From positions 2,976,001 to 3,040,000 of the forward strand of contig NZ_JAVDVK010000001.1 of assembly GCF_031456835.1 (NCBI RefSeq): DNA of 64,000 nucleotides, read 5' to 3'. The stretch's first letter is position 1. The number at the start of each line of letters is the position of its first letter. The position numbers and the translations under genes are program-made. The notes under the pieces were generated by a model. The model was given only the letters and a program-made list of their open reading frames with translations. It did no database searches and was not told where the DNA came from. This DNA is from Leifsonia shinshuensis. Its GTDB lineage: Bacteria > Actinomycetota > Actinomycetes > Actinomycetales > Microbacteriaceae. Below are positions 32,846 to 40,752 of the stretch, piece by piece.

Positions 32846-33847
32846 ATGATCCGCGCGGGGGACACGGGACCGTCGCGCCTCGTGGCCCGCGTGTCCCGGT
32901 TCGGCGACGCCTCCGCGATGGTGCTGGCCCGCGCGCCGATCCGTCCGCCCCGCGGCAACGAGGTCGTCGTCCGGGTGACGCATGCGTCCCTCGGGGCGAC
33001 GGATCTGCTCGCCCGGCGCGGCGGCTACATCCTGCATCCCGTCCCCGGATTTGTGACCGGCTACGACTTCGTCGGCGAGCTCCTCACGGAGTCGGCCGTG
33101 TCGCTCGCCCTGGGTCTCCGCTCGGGTGCGGTGGTCGCCGGCGTCCTGCCGCTGATGGGCGCGCACGCCACGTTCCTCACGCTCGCGCCGACGCTGCTGG
33201 TCGCGGTGCCGCCCGGGCTCGACCCGGCGACGGCGGCCGTGCTGCCGCTCGACGCGATCACCGCGGCGCACGCGCTGGAGCTCGCGGGCCCGGCCCGCAG
33301 CGTCCTGGTGCAGGGCGCGTCCGGCGCGGTGGGAGCGCTCGCCGCGCAGCTGGCCCTGCGCACCGGCGCGACCGTGGTCGGCACCGCGTCCGCCCGGACG
33401 GCGGACCGGGTCCGTGCGCTCGGCGCGCACGTCGTCGACCACACCGACCGCGACTGGCCCGCGCTCGTCCGGCAGGCGGCGGGAGGGGCGGTGGATGCGG
33501 TCATCGACCACACGGGGACGGAACGGGACCGCGACGTGCTGGCCGCCGACGGCGTGCTGGTCCGCACGGGCTTCGCCGGGCGTGCCGGGCACGAGCGCTC
33601 CGACGCCCTGCGGGGCGCGGCGGCCGCGGCCCGCGACCGGCGGGAGCGCGTGTGCAGCGCGCCCCTGTACGTGGCGACCCGGCGCAACGCCTACCGGCGC
33701 ACCCTCGCTCGCCTGCTGGCGGACGCGGCAGACGGGTCGCTGCGCGTCGCCGAGCCGCTGGTCCAGCCGCTCGCGGACATCTGGGAGGCGCACCGTGCGG
33801 CAGAGGCGGCTCCCGCCGGCGCCAAGGTCGTGCTCACGACGGCCTGA
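32846..33847 (+). CDS. MDR-type (zinc-independent) alcohol dehydrogenase / quinone oxidoreductase-like
   Basis: Medium-chain dehydrogenase. GroES-like N-terminal part (VVVRVTHASLGATDLLARRGGY) and Rossmann motif VLVQGASGAVGALAAQLAL (about 155). The catalytic zinc cysteines and His of true alcohol dehydrogenases are absent, so it belongs with quinone oxidoreductase-type reductases using NADPH. At 333 aa it is full length. It begins seven bases after the GNAT stop, likely in the same transcript. Confidence 0.88.
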   Translation: MIRAGDTGPSRLVARVSRFGDASAMVLARAPIRPPRGNEVVVRVTHASLGATDLLARRGGYILHPVPGFVTGYDFVGELLTESAVSLALGLRSGAVVAGVLPLMGAHATFLTLAPTLLVAVPPGLDPATAAVLPLDAITAAHALELAGPARSVLVQGASGAVGALAAQLALRTGATVVGTASARTADRVRALGAHVVDHTDRDWPALVRQAAGGAVDAVIDHTGTERDRDVLAADGVLVRTGFAGRAGHERSDALRGAAAAARDRRERVCSAPLYVATRRNAYRRTLARLLADAADGSLRVAEPLVQPLADIWEAHRAAEAAPAGAKVVLTTA

Positions 33848-33892
33848 CGCGTCGGCGCCCGGGCGGCCCGACGACCAGGTGAGGCAGCGCGC

Positions 33893-34258
33893 CTAGAACG
33901 CGAACATCTGACCCAGCACGATGACCGCGATCAGGAACAGCACGACGATCGTGGCGATGACGATCACCGCGCGCGCCGACAGCCGGGCGATCCCGAAACC
34001 GACGATGAACGGCAGCGCCAGGCAGCCGAGCGCGAGCACCCACCAGAAGGCGGCGAACCCGCCGGCCGACGCCGACTCCAGCCGTCCCCCGAACAGCTTC
34101 TGGGTGGCGGGATGCGTCGCGAAGGCGATGCACGCGGACAACGGGTAGGCGATGAGCACCGCGGTGATCAGGCCGGCGAACGCGCCCCACAGCCCGCGCT
34201 TCTCGCCGAGCTGGAGCGTCTCCTCCTGATGCGGTCCCTGCCTGCTCTTGGTGCTCAT
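33893..34258 (-). CDS. small membrane protein, 121 aa
   Basis: Three to four hydrophobic segments (about 27-50, 68-90, 93-118) after a charged N-terminus MSTKSRQGPHQEETLQLGEK. The family is not recognised. TATGCT lies seven bases before the ATG, indicating leaderless transcription, and there is no ribosome site. It is convergent with the MDR gene. Confidence 0.65.
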   Translation of the reverse strand: MSTKSRQGPHQEETLQLGEKRGLWGAFAGLITAVLIAYPLSACIAFATHPATQKLFGGRLESASAGGFAAFWWVLALGCLALPFIVGFGIARLSARAVIVIATIVVLFLIAVIVLGQMFAF

Positions 34259-34265
34259 GGCGCAC

Positions 34266-34271
34266 AGCATA
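34266..34271 (-). promoter_or_regulatory. -10 element of a leaderless promoter
   Basis: TATGCT on the minus strand, then seven bases and the ATG of the small membrane protein. Confidence 0.5.
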
Positions 34272-34323
34272 GCCAGCGGCCCGCGGACGGCGGTATGCAG
34301 CGATCGAGTCCGCTCCCGCGGGC

Positions 34324-34548
34324 TCAGAAGTCGTCGGGCGATCCGATGACGACGGGCACGCACTCCGTGAAGCGGTAGCGGATCAGCTCCGGCCAGAGGG
34401 TGGAGTCGCACAGGTCGAACACGTCGATCACCGCAGCCCCGCCGATGTGCGACGGGAGGCGCAGCTCGAACGGCGGCTCGCTGGTGCGTTCGAACTCGAT
34501 CTCGAACGCGGTGTCTTCGCGCTCGAGCACGGCGAGAACCGTCTCCAT
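34324..34548 (-). CDS. small hypothetical protein, 74 aa
   Basis: An acidic 74-residue protein beginning METVLAVLEREDTAFEIEFE. A very good AAGGAGG site seven bases before the ATG supports translation. No family recognised; beta-strand-rich with Cys in DLCDSTLWPELIRY. It has its own upstream region shared with the divergent SDR gene. Confidence 0.65.
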   Translation of the reverse strand: METVLAVLEREDTAFEIEFERTSEPPFELRLPSHIGGAAVIDVFDLCDSTLWPELIRYRFTECVPVVIGSPDDF

Positions 34549-34673
34549 GGTCGCCTCCTTCGCGCAGCGGATCGATGTAACCCACGGATACGCCTCCTGA
34601 GCCGCCGGGCAAGCCCCCAGAGGTCACGGATCCGCTACGACGTTCTCCCAGCGTGCTATGTGGCACTCGGTGT

Positions 34674-34679
34674 CATAAT
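34674..34679 (+). promoter_or_regulatory. probable -10 element for the SDR gene
   Basis: CATAAT, about 48 bases before the ATG, in the divergent gap 34549-34727. No clear -35. Confidence 0.35.
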
Positions 34680-34727
34680 CGATTCCACGCTCGACACACC
34701 CGAGCATCCCGAACGAGGAGGACGACG

Positions 34728-35738
34728 ATGACCGACCCGAAACCGCTCACCGCGCACAGCACCATCGGAGAGTGGCTGGCCCACCCGAAGGGCGCGCCAC
34801 TGATCCAGGGGCTGCTGGCCCAGTCCGGCGTGAACGAGGAGATGCTCGCGCCGGTGCGCGGCCTCCCGCTCCAGCAGCTCGTGGCCATGAGCCAGGGCCA
34901 GCTCCCGCAGTCCGTCGTCGACGGACTGGTGCTTCAGGCCAACGACGGCGTCATGCCGGAGGATGTCGAGACCGGATGGGTCGAGAAGGTCACGCCCGGC
35001 CGCTTCGACGGTCGCACGGTGATCGTGACCGGGGCGGCGTCCGGGATCGGCCGGGCCACCGCCTCCCGGATCGCTCGGGAGGGCGGTCGCGTGATCGCGG
35101 TGGACATCACCGCGGAGCGGCTGTCGGACCTCGCCGCGTCCCTTCCGGACGGCTCCGTCGAGACTGTTGTCGGCGACATCACACGCCAGGAGGACATCGA
35201 CGCCATCGTGGCCGCCGCAGGCGAGCGGATCGACGCGCTCGCGAACATCGCCGGCGTGAACGACGACTTCTCGCCGGCCCACGAGACCTCGGATGCGGTG
35301 TGGGACCGCACCATCGGCATCAACCTGACCGGCGGGTTCAAGCTGACCCGCGCGGTGCTGCCGGCGATGCTGGCCGCGGGCGCCGGATCCATCGTCAACG
35401 TGGCCTCCGAGGCAGGGCTCCGCGGCAACGCCTCGGGCACCGCGTACACGGTCTCGAAGCACGGGGTCGTCGGGCTCACCCGCAGCACGGCGTTCATGTA
35501 CGGACCGCAGGGCATCCGGGTGAACGCGGTGGCTCCGGGCGGGGTGGCGACGGGCATCCCCATGCCGGCGCATCCCTCGGAGGCGGGCACGGCGCGCCTG
35601 ACGCCGTTCCAGCAGCAGATCCCGACGATCGCGACCGCGGAGCAGCTGGCCGCATCCATCACGTTCCTGCTGAGCGACGACGGCGTGAACATCAACGGCG
35701 CCGTGCTGCCGAGTGATGGCGGCTGGTCCGTCCAGTAG
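34728..35738 (+). CDS. SDR family oxidoreductase with an extra N-terminal helical domain
   Basis: Residues about 95-336 are a classical short-chain dehydrogenase: TVIVTGAASGIGRATA, the Asp of VDIT after strand 2, NIAGVN, and catalytic Ser in VNVASEAG with Tyr/Lys in AYTVSKHG. Residues 1-90 form a separate unit, STIGEWLAHPKGAPLIQGLL followed by PLQQLVAMSQGQLPQSVVDGL, resembling the small C-terminal domain found on some glycoside hydrolases and other enzymes. The fusion order is unusual. GAGGAGG precedes the ATG. Substrate unknown. Confidence 0.88.
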   Translation: MTDPKPLTAHSTIGEWLAHPKGAPLIQGLLAQSGVNEEMLAPVRGLPLQQLVAMSQGQLPQSVVDGLVLQANDGVMPEDVETGWVEKVTPGRFDGRTVIVTGAASGIGRATASRIAREGGRVIAVDITAERLSDLAASLPDGSVETVVGDITRQEDIDAIVAAAGERIDALANIAGVNDDFSPAHETSDAVWDRTIGINLTGGFKLTRAVLPAMLAAGAGSIVNVASEAGLRGNASGTAYTVSKHGVVGLTRSTAFMYGPQGIRVNAVAPGGVATGIPMPAHPSEAGTARLTPFQQQIPTIATAEQLAASITFLLSDDGVNINGAVLPSDGGWSVQ

Positions 35739-35785
35739 GCCGTCGGCGCGTTCCGGGGTGACCGGACGGGCGGACGCGGCGGCGC

Positions 35786-36760
35786 TCAGTCCCGCTGCGT
35801 CCGCACCGCGCGGACGACGGCGACCGCTCCGGCGATCAGGGCCGCACCAGTCAGGAGCCGGCGGGTCTGCGCCCGGCGGCCGCCCCATCCACCGCTGACG
35901 CTCAGCGGCTCGCCGGAGGGGGAGAACAGGTTGCCGGTCGTCGGCCCGGACGGCTTCGAGCGGAACTGCCCGAGCTCCGTCTGGCGCGCGATGGCCGCCT
36001 CCACGGTCGCAGGCCGCTTCGTGTGCTGACGGACCAGGGTGCGCCCGGCGGCCGTGACGGTGCGCTCGCCACGGGCGGGGTGCTTCCAGGCGGCGAGGAT
36101 CTCGTCGACCGCGCGGCTCGGCGGGTACACCGGCGGGAGCGCCCGGACCTCACGGCCCGAGCGGTTGCCGGCGTGCTGGAAGATCGGGGTGTCGAGCGCC
36201 GGCGGGAGCACCGTGACGACGTGCACCGGCGACTTCGCGAGGGCCAGCTCGGAGCGCAGACTGCGCCCGAAGGCGATCACCGCCGCCTTCGACATCGAGT
36301 AGGCGGCGCTGTACGGCTGGGGCACCTCGCCCAGGATGGACGCGACGTTGACGATGACACCCGAGCGCTGCGACCTCATCACCCCCAACGCGCTGCGCAC
36401 GCCGTTGGCGTACCCGCGGATGTCGACGTCGAGCACCCGCTCGAACTCGGCGGCCGGCTGCTCCCAGAACCGGGCGTAGGAGCTGACCGCTGCGGCGTTC
36501 ACCCACAGGTGGAGCCGTCCGTAGCGCGCGATGGCCGTGTCCGCTGCGCGGTCGCCCGTCGCCGGATCCGTGGTGTCGCCCCCGACGGCGACGGCATCCC
36601 GCGCACCGTGCGCCCGGGCTTCGGCGACCACGTCTTCGAGCCCGGCAGCGCCGCGTGCCACCAGGACGAGGCGGGCGTGGCGCCGCGCGAAGGCGAGGGC
36701 GGTGGCCCTCCCGAGCCCGCTGGATGCTCCGGTGATGACGACGACAGGGGATGCGCTCAT
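35786..36760 (-). CDS. SDR family oxidoreductase with C-terminal membrane segment
   Basis: Classical SDR with VVVITGASSGLGRATAL, NAAAVSSYARFWE (in place of NNAG), and catalytic VNVASILG / AYSMSKAA. After residue 225 comes an extension of about 100 residues: a basic, low-complexity part and a final hydrophobic segment (about 298-318) that may anchor it. At 324 aa it is longer than the 250-residue norm. The ATG is seven bases after TACGGT, so leaderless translation is likely. Confidence 0.87.
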   Translation of the reverse strand: MSASPVVVITGASSGLGRATALAFARRHARLVLVARGAAGLEDVVAEARAHGARDAVAVGGDTTDPATGDRAADTAIARYGRLHLWVNAAAVSSYARFWEQPAAEFERVLDVDIRGYANGVRSALGVMRSQRSGVIVNVASILGEVPQPYSAAYSMSKAAVIAFGRSLRSELALAKSPVHVVTVLPPALDTPIFQHAGNRSGREVRALPPVYPPSRAVDEILAAWKHPARGERTVTAAGRTLVRQHTKRPATVEAAIARQTELGQFRSKPSGPTTGNLFSPSGEPLSVSGGWGGRRAQTRRLLTGAALIAGAVAVVRAVRTQRD

Positions 36761-36767
36761 GCCGGTC

Positions 36768-36773
36768 ACCGTA
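36768..36773 (-). promoter_or_regulatory. -10 element of a leaderless promoter
   Basis: TACGGT on the minus strand, followed by seven bases and the ATG of the SDR gene. Confidence 0.45.
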
Positions 36774-36941
36774 GGCGGCGCGGAGGTTCTGGGGCAGGCC
36801 TTGACAGCTCGCAGTGCGGGAGACGGGCGCGCGCGACGGGGATGCGTCGGGGACCATACGCGCCCGGTGCCCGGCGGGGAAGGGTCTGCCGCTCCGCGCC
36901 GCATCGTCCGATCATGGCCGCATCTCTCGAGAGGAGCACCC

Positions 36942-37463
36942 ATGTCCACCCACGACACCGACACGGGCACCGGATTCCGGCGCGCCAAGCGTCCACGTTC
37001 CGTCATCGCGGGGCCGTACGGGCACCCGTTCCACGCGACCGTCGTCACCATTCCGATCGGGGCATGGACCGCTGCGGTGGTCTTCGACATCGCCGCGCTG
37101 CTCGGCGCCGCCCCGGAGGCGCTCGCGACCGGAGCGCTCTGGCTCGTGGTCATCGGCATCATCGGCGCGGTCGTCGCCGCGGTCTTCGGGCTGCTCGACT
37201 TCTCGCAACTGCCCGCCGGCACCAGGGTCCGGCGCACGGCGCTCTGGCACCTCGCCTTCAACTCGACGGCGGTCGTGCTCTTCGTCATCAGCGCGATCGT
37301 CCGTGCGGGCGACCCGAGCAGCCCGAGCGTCGCCGGGTTCGTGCTGGCGCTGATCGGCATCCTCGTCGTCGGCGTGTCCGGCTTCCTCGGCGGCGAGCTC
37401 GCCTACCGGCACGGTGTGCGGGTCGCCGACGAGCAGGATCAGGAGCGCGCCTACACCCGATGA
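36942..37463 (+). CDS. DUF2231 membrane protein
   Basis: Four hydrophobic segments after an N-terminal cytoplasmic part. The pattern GHPFHATVVTIPIGAWTAAVVFD is the DUF2231 hallmark (predicted membrane-bound, with a conserved His pair), followed by GLLDFSQLPAGTRVRRTALWH. Function unknown. GAGAGGAGCACCC precedes the ATG. Its stop overlaps an ATG of the RecQ-like frame, but the preferred RecQ start lies further downstream. Confidence 0.85.
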   Translation: MSTHDTDTGTGFRRAKRPRSVIAGPYGHPFHATVVTIPIGAWTAAVVFDIAALLGAAPEALATGALWLVVIGIIGAVVAAVFGLLDFSQLPAGTRVRRTALWHLAFNSTAVVLFVISAIVRAGDPSSPSVAGFVLALIGILVVGVSGFLGGELAYRHGVRVADEQDQERAYTR

Positions 37464-37501
37464 CGCAACGGACCCGTCAGATCACGCCCGGCTCGACCGG
37501 C

Positions 37502-37507
37502 TACGGT
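37502..37507 (+). promoter_or_regulatory. -10 element of a leaderless promoter
   Basis: TACGGT, six bases, then the ATG of the RecQ-like gene at 37514. Confidence 0.4.
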
Positions 37508-37513
37508 GACCTC

Positions 37514-39145
37514 ATGTCGCGCATCCAGGACGTCGCCCGCGATTCGTTCGGCTGGGACCCGCTGCGGCCCCGGCTCGCCGAGGCGATGGAGGTGCTGCTC
37601 GCCGGCGGCGATGTGCTCGCCGTGATGCCGACCGGGTACGGCAAGTCGTCCCTGTACCAGGTGACCGGCACGGTCCTGGGCGGCGTCACGATCGTCGTCT
37701 CGCCGTTGATCTCGCTCCAGGAGGACCAGGTGCGGTCCCTCGGCGAGGCGACGGATGTGCCGCGTGCGTTCGCCATCAACTCCTCCGCCGGACAGCGGGA
37801 GCGCGAGCGGGACTGGGAGGCGCTGGAGTCCGGTGAACCCGGGTTCGCCTTCCTGGCGCCCGAGCAGCTGGCCAACCCGGAGGTGCGCGAGCGGCTGGCC
37901 GCGCTGCCGGTGTCGCTGTTCGCCGTGGACGAGGCGCACTGCGTCTCGTCGTGGGGTCATGACTTCCGCCCCGACTACCTCCTGCTCGGCGGTGTCATCG
38001 ACGAGCTCGGCCATCCGCCGGTCGTCGCCATGACGGCGACGGGAGCCCCGCCGGTGCGCGCCGAGATCGCGGAACGGCTCGGGATGCGGCGTCCGCGGCT
38101 CTTCGCCACCGGCTTCGACCGGCCGAACCTCCGGCTGGAGGTCCGCCGCTACGAGGAGGACTCGGAGAAGCGCACGGCGGTCGTGGAGCACGTCCGCGAG
38201 CTGGACGGGTCGGGACTCGTCTACACCGCCACGCGGAAGGACGCGGAGCTGTACGCCGAGCAGCTGGAGGGCGATGGGGTCGCGGCCGCCGCCTACCACG
38301 CGGGGCTCAAGCGGGCGGAGCGCGACGACGTCTACGAGCGGTTCATGGACGACCGGGCCCGGGTGGTCACCGCGACCAGCGCCTTCGGCATGGGCATCGA
38401 CAAGCACGACGTCCGCTTCGTCGTCCACGCCTCGGTGACGGACTCTCTCGACAGCTACTACCAGGAGGCCGGACGGGCCGGCCGCGACGGCGAACCGGCC
38501 GTCGTGACCCTGCACTACCGGCCGGAGGACTTCGCGCTGACGAAGTTCTTCTCCGGCGGCGGCCCGGATGCGGACGAGCTCGCCCGGGTGTTCGCCGCGG
38601 TGAAGAAGGAGCCGGGGCTCTCGCGCTCCGACCTGGCCAAACGGACCGGGATCAGTGTCCGCTCGCTCGGCCGTCTGCTGGGGCTGCTGCGCGACGCGCG
38701 GGTGCTGGGCGGGAACGACGACGAACTGACGGCGGAGGACGTCAGACCGGGGGAGGCGGCCTCCCGCGCGGTCGAGGAGTCGGAGGCGCGGCAGCGGATC
38801 GAGCACTCCCGGTCGCAGCTGATGCAGGAGTATGCCGAGACGGGAATGTGCCGCCGGCAGTTCCTCCTCGGGTACTTCGGCGAGGAGCTGCCCGAGCCGT
38901 GCGGGAACTGCGACACCTGCGCATCCGGCAGCGCCTACCGCTGGGCGGAGGAGCATGACGCGGCCGGCGAGGACCCGTTCCCGCTCGCCGCGCGCGTCTC
39001 GCACGAGACCTGGGGCGCCGGCGTCGTGATGCACACCGAGCGCGATCGGCTCACGGTGTTCTTCGACGCGGCAGGCTACAAGGTGCTCTCGCTCGCGGCG
39101 GTCCGCGAGGGCGGGCTCTTGGAGGTCCTCGGACCGGCGGCCTGA
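37514..39145 (+). CDS. RecQ family ATP-dependent DNA helicase
   Basis: 3'-5' DNA helicase acting in recombination and repair. Motif 0 FGWDPLRPRLAEAM, Walker A AVMPTGYGKSSLYQ (about residue 38), motif II VDEAHCVSSWGHDFRPDY, motif III VAMTATG, motif VI FVVHASVTDSLDSYYQEAGRAGRDGEPA (in part YQEAGRAGRDG), and the zinc-binding cysteines in GMCRRQFLLGYFGEE and CGNCDTC. The usual Gln of motif 0 (RPGQ) is Leu-Ala here. An HRDC domain is lacking; a short C-terminal beta module ends the protein. I prefer this ATG because the protein aligns with RecQ from here and TACGGT lies six bases upstream. The alternative at 37460 overlaps the DUF2231 stop but has no proper ribosome site. Confidence 0.9.
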   Translation: MSRIQDVARDSFGWDPLRPRLAEAMEVLLAGGDVLAVMPTGYGKSSLYQVTGTVLGGVTIVVSPLISLQEDQVRSLGEATDVPRAFAINSSAGQRERERDWEALESGEPGFAFLAPEQLANPEVRERLAALPVSLFAVDEAHCVSSWGHDFRPDYLLLGGVIDELGHPPVVAMTATGAPPVRAEIAERLGMRRPRLFATGFDRPNLRLEVRRYEEDSEKRTAVVEHVRELDGSGLVYTATRKDAELYAEQLEGDGVAAAAYHAGLKRAERDDVYERFMDDRARVVTATSAFGMGIDKHDVRFVVHASVTDSLDSYYQEAGRAGRDGEPAVVTLHYRPEDFALTKFFSGGGPDADELARVFAAVKKEPGLSRSDLAKRTGISVRSLGRLLGLLRDARVLGGNDDELTAEDVRPGEAASRAVEESEARQRIEHSRSQLMQEYAETGMCRRQFLLGYFGEELPEPCGNCDTCASGSAYRWAEEHDAAGEDPFPLAARVSHETWGAGVVMHTERDRLTVFFDAAGYKVLSLAAVREGGLLEVLGPAA

Positions 39146-39164
39146 CCGGGGGCCCGGCCGCGCG

Positions 39165-39956
39165 TCAGCTGCGCCCGATCGCCCGGGCCGACGCCACCGC
39201 GGCGTCGACCCCGTCGAGCCACGGCTCCCCGTGGCCCGGCAGCAGCACGCGCGCTCCCGTCGCGCGGATCGCGTCGAGCGATCGCAGCGCCTGCGCCGAG
39301 TCGGCGGTGGCCGCGCCCGCGATGATCTGCGCGCCCGGGATGCCCTTGTACGGATCGAGCGTGACGATCGCGTCCCCGCTCAGCAGCGTCTCCCGATCCG
39401 GCAGCAGCAGTGCGCAGTGGCCGAAGGTATGCCCCGGCGTGAAGACGACCTCCGGGCGCCCGGGAAGGTCGAGGACGCCCTCGCCGGGCAGCTCGGAGAC
39501 CTCCTCGACGCCTTTCACCTTCAGGGCGCCGGCCCGGATCATGCCGGCGACCGGGCCCAGCGATCGCGGGTAGACGAGCGGGTAGACGAACGGCGTGTGC
39601 TCGCGCCGGTACCGGTACGGGTGGGCGGCCAGCCGTCTGTCGCCGGCGTGCACGAACACCGGCACTCCGAGCTCCTCGATCGCGCGCTTCGCGAATCCGA
39701 CATGGTCGAAGTGGCCGTGCGTGAGCACGATGCCCTGCAGGTCGCGCATCCGGAGGCCCAGCTCGTGGGCCGAGCGGATCAGCGGCCCCCACGTGTGCGG
39801 GAACGCCGCATCCACGAGCGTCCACATGTCGCCGTCGGCGAGCAGGTAGCAGTTGGTGAAGGCGTGCTCGAGGCGGTGCACGCCGGGCACCACCTCGGGG
39901 GTCAGGCGCGGCGCTGCCCGCCGCCGGTCGGGCGTCACGGCAATGGTGCGGGTCAC
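39165..39956 (-). CDS. MBL-fold metallo-hydrolase
   Basis: Metal motif THGHFDHVGFAKRAIEE (about residues 92-108) with later FTPGHTFGHCALLL, LSGDAIVTLDPYKG and LPGHGEPWLDG complete the dinuclear metallo-beta-lactamase site. The group resembles quorum-quenching lactonase and glyoxalase II-like hydrolases, but the substrate cannot be told. The GTG has GGGAGG four bases upstream, better than the ATG four codons earlier. Confidence 0.86.
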   Translation of the reverse strand: MTRTIAVTPDRRRAAPRLTPEVVPGVHRLEHAFTNCYLLADGDMWTLVDAAFPHTWGPLIRSAHELGLRMRDLQGIVLTHGHFDHVGFAKRAIEELGVPVFVHAGDRRLAAHPYRYRREHTPFVYPLVYPRSLGPVAGMIRAGALKVKGVEEVSELPGEGVLDLPGRPEVVFTPGHTFGHCALLLPDRETLLSGDAIVTLDPYKGIPGAQIIAGAATADSAQALRSLDAIRATGARVLLPGHGEPWLDGVDAAVASARAIGRS

Positions 39957-40060
39957 GGGGCCTCCCATCGTTCTGCTCCGTGTCTACGCGCGGCGCCGAC
40001 GGCGGTGCAGGGGTTGACAGCGGATCCCGCCAGGCCGTTCCACGACGGCACGCCAGCCTC

Positions 40061-40066
40061 TATGCT
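40061..40066 (+). promoter_or_regulatory. probable -10 element
   Basis: TATGCT, 23 bases before the ATG of the DHFR-like gene, upstream of the AAGGGGGAA ribosome site. No clear -35 at the right distance. Confidence 0.35.
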
Positions 40067-40089
40067 GGTCCGCGACAAGGGGGAATCTT

Positions 40090-40647
40090 ATGGGTGGCAT
40101 CGCTGTGCACGAGTTCGTCTCGCTGGACGGTGTGTTCGAGGATCCGAGCTGGACCGCCGAGTTCGGGTTCGATCCGGAGATGGGCGACGACATCGGACGC
40201 CTCACCCGCGCCTCCGACGCCATCCTGCTCGGCCGCCGCACCTTCGAGATGTTCGCCCCGGTGTGGTCGCAGCGCACCGCGGCCGACGACCCGGGGGCGC
40301 CGTTCTTCAACGACAGCCCGAAGGCCGTGGTCAGCTCGTCGCTCGACGACGAGACCGCAGAGGGCACGTGGCGCAACTCGCGGTCGCTGGGCGCCTACGA
40401 TCCCGCGCGCATCCGCGAGTTCGCCGACTCCTTCAGCGGCGGCGTGTACGTCAGCGGCTCGGGGTCGCTCGTCCGCTCGCTGCTCGCCGACGGGCTGCTC
40501 GGGTCCCTCCACCTCTTCGTCTATCCGCTCGTCCGGGGCACGGGCGCACGCCTCTTCCCCGACGGCAGCACGCCCGCGCAGTTGCGGCTGCGCCACCACG
40601 ACGCCTACGACAACGGCGTCCTGCATCTCCACTACACCGCCGTCTGA
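40090..40647 (+). CDS. dihydrofolate reductase family protein (RibD C-terminal type)
   Basis: A 185-residue reductase of the RibD C-terminal superfamily: VHEFVSLDGVFEDPSWTAEF, ILLGRRTFEMFAPVW, KAVVSSSL, VYVSGSGSLVRSLLADGL, LVRGTGARLF. It probably binds NADPH and reduces an unknown small substrate; it is not the essential FolA. AAGGGGGAATCTT precedes the ATG. Monocistronic, with an inverted repeat downstream (40657-40685). Confidence 0.88.
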   Translation: MGGIAVHEFVSLDGVFEDPSWTAEFGFDPEMGDDIGRLTRASDAILLGRRTFEMFAPVWSQRTAADDPGAPFFNDSPKAVVSSSLDDETAEGTWRNSRSLGAYDPARIREFADSFSGGVYVSGSGSLVRSLLADGLLGSLHLFVYPLVRGTGARLFPDGSTPAQLRLRHHDAYDNGVLHLHYTAV

Positions 40648-40656
40648 CCGCTTTTC

Positions 40657-40685
40657 GGATTGAGGCCACTCCGCGTCCTCAATCC
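40657..40685. terminator. inverted repeat after the DHFR-like gene
   Basis: Perfect nine-base arms (GGATTGAGG / CCTCAATCC) with an 11-base loop, ten bases after the stop and 68 bases before the exporter gene. No T-run, so it could also be an operator for the exporter. Confidence 0.4.
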
Positions 40686-40752
40686 CCGCTAGCGTCGGTC
40701 ATGCCGCATCACCGGCGGTCATATCCATCACACAGCACACCCGGGAACAACT

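Noticed and set aside
36801..36806. TTGACA as -35 of a plus-strand promoter for the DUF2231 gene
   Set aside because: No TAnnnT-type -10 lies 16-19 bases downstream.
37460..37462. ATG overlapping the DUF2231 stop as start of the RecQ-like gene
   Set aside because: AGGAG is about 14 bases away, too far, and the first 18 residues have no counterpart in RecQ proteins. The ATG at 37514 fits better, although the overlap start is not excluded.
40014..40019. TTGACA as -35 for the DHFR-like gene
   Set aside because: The only good -10 (TATGCT at 40061) is more than 40 bases away.
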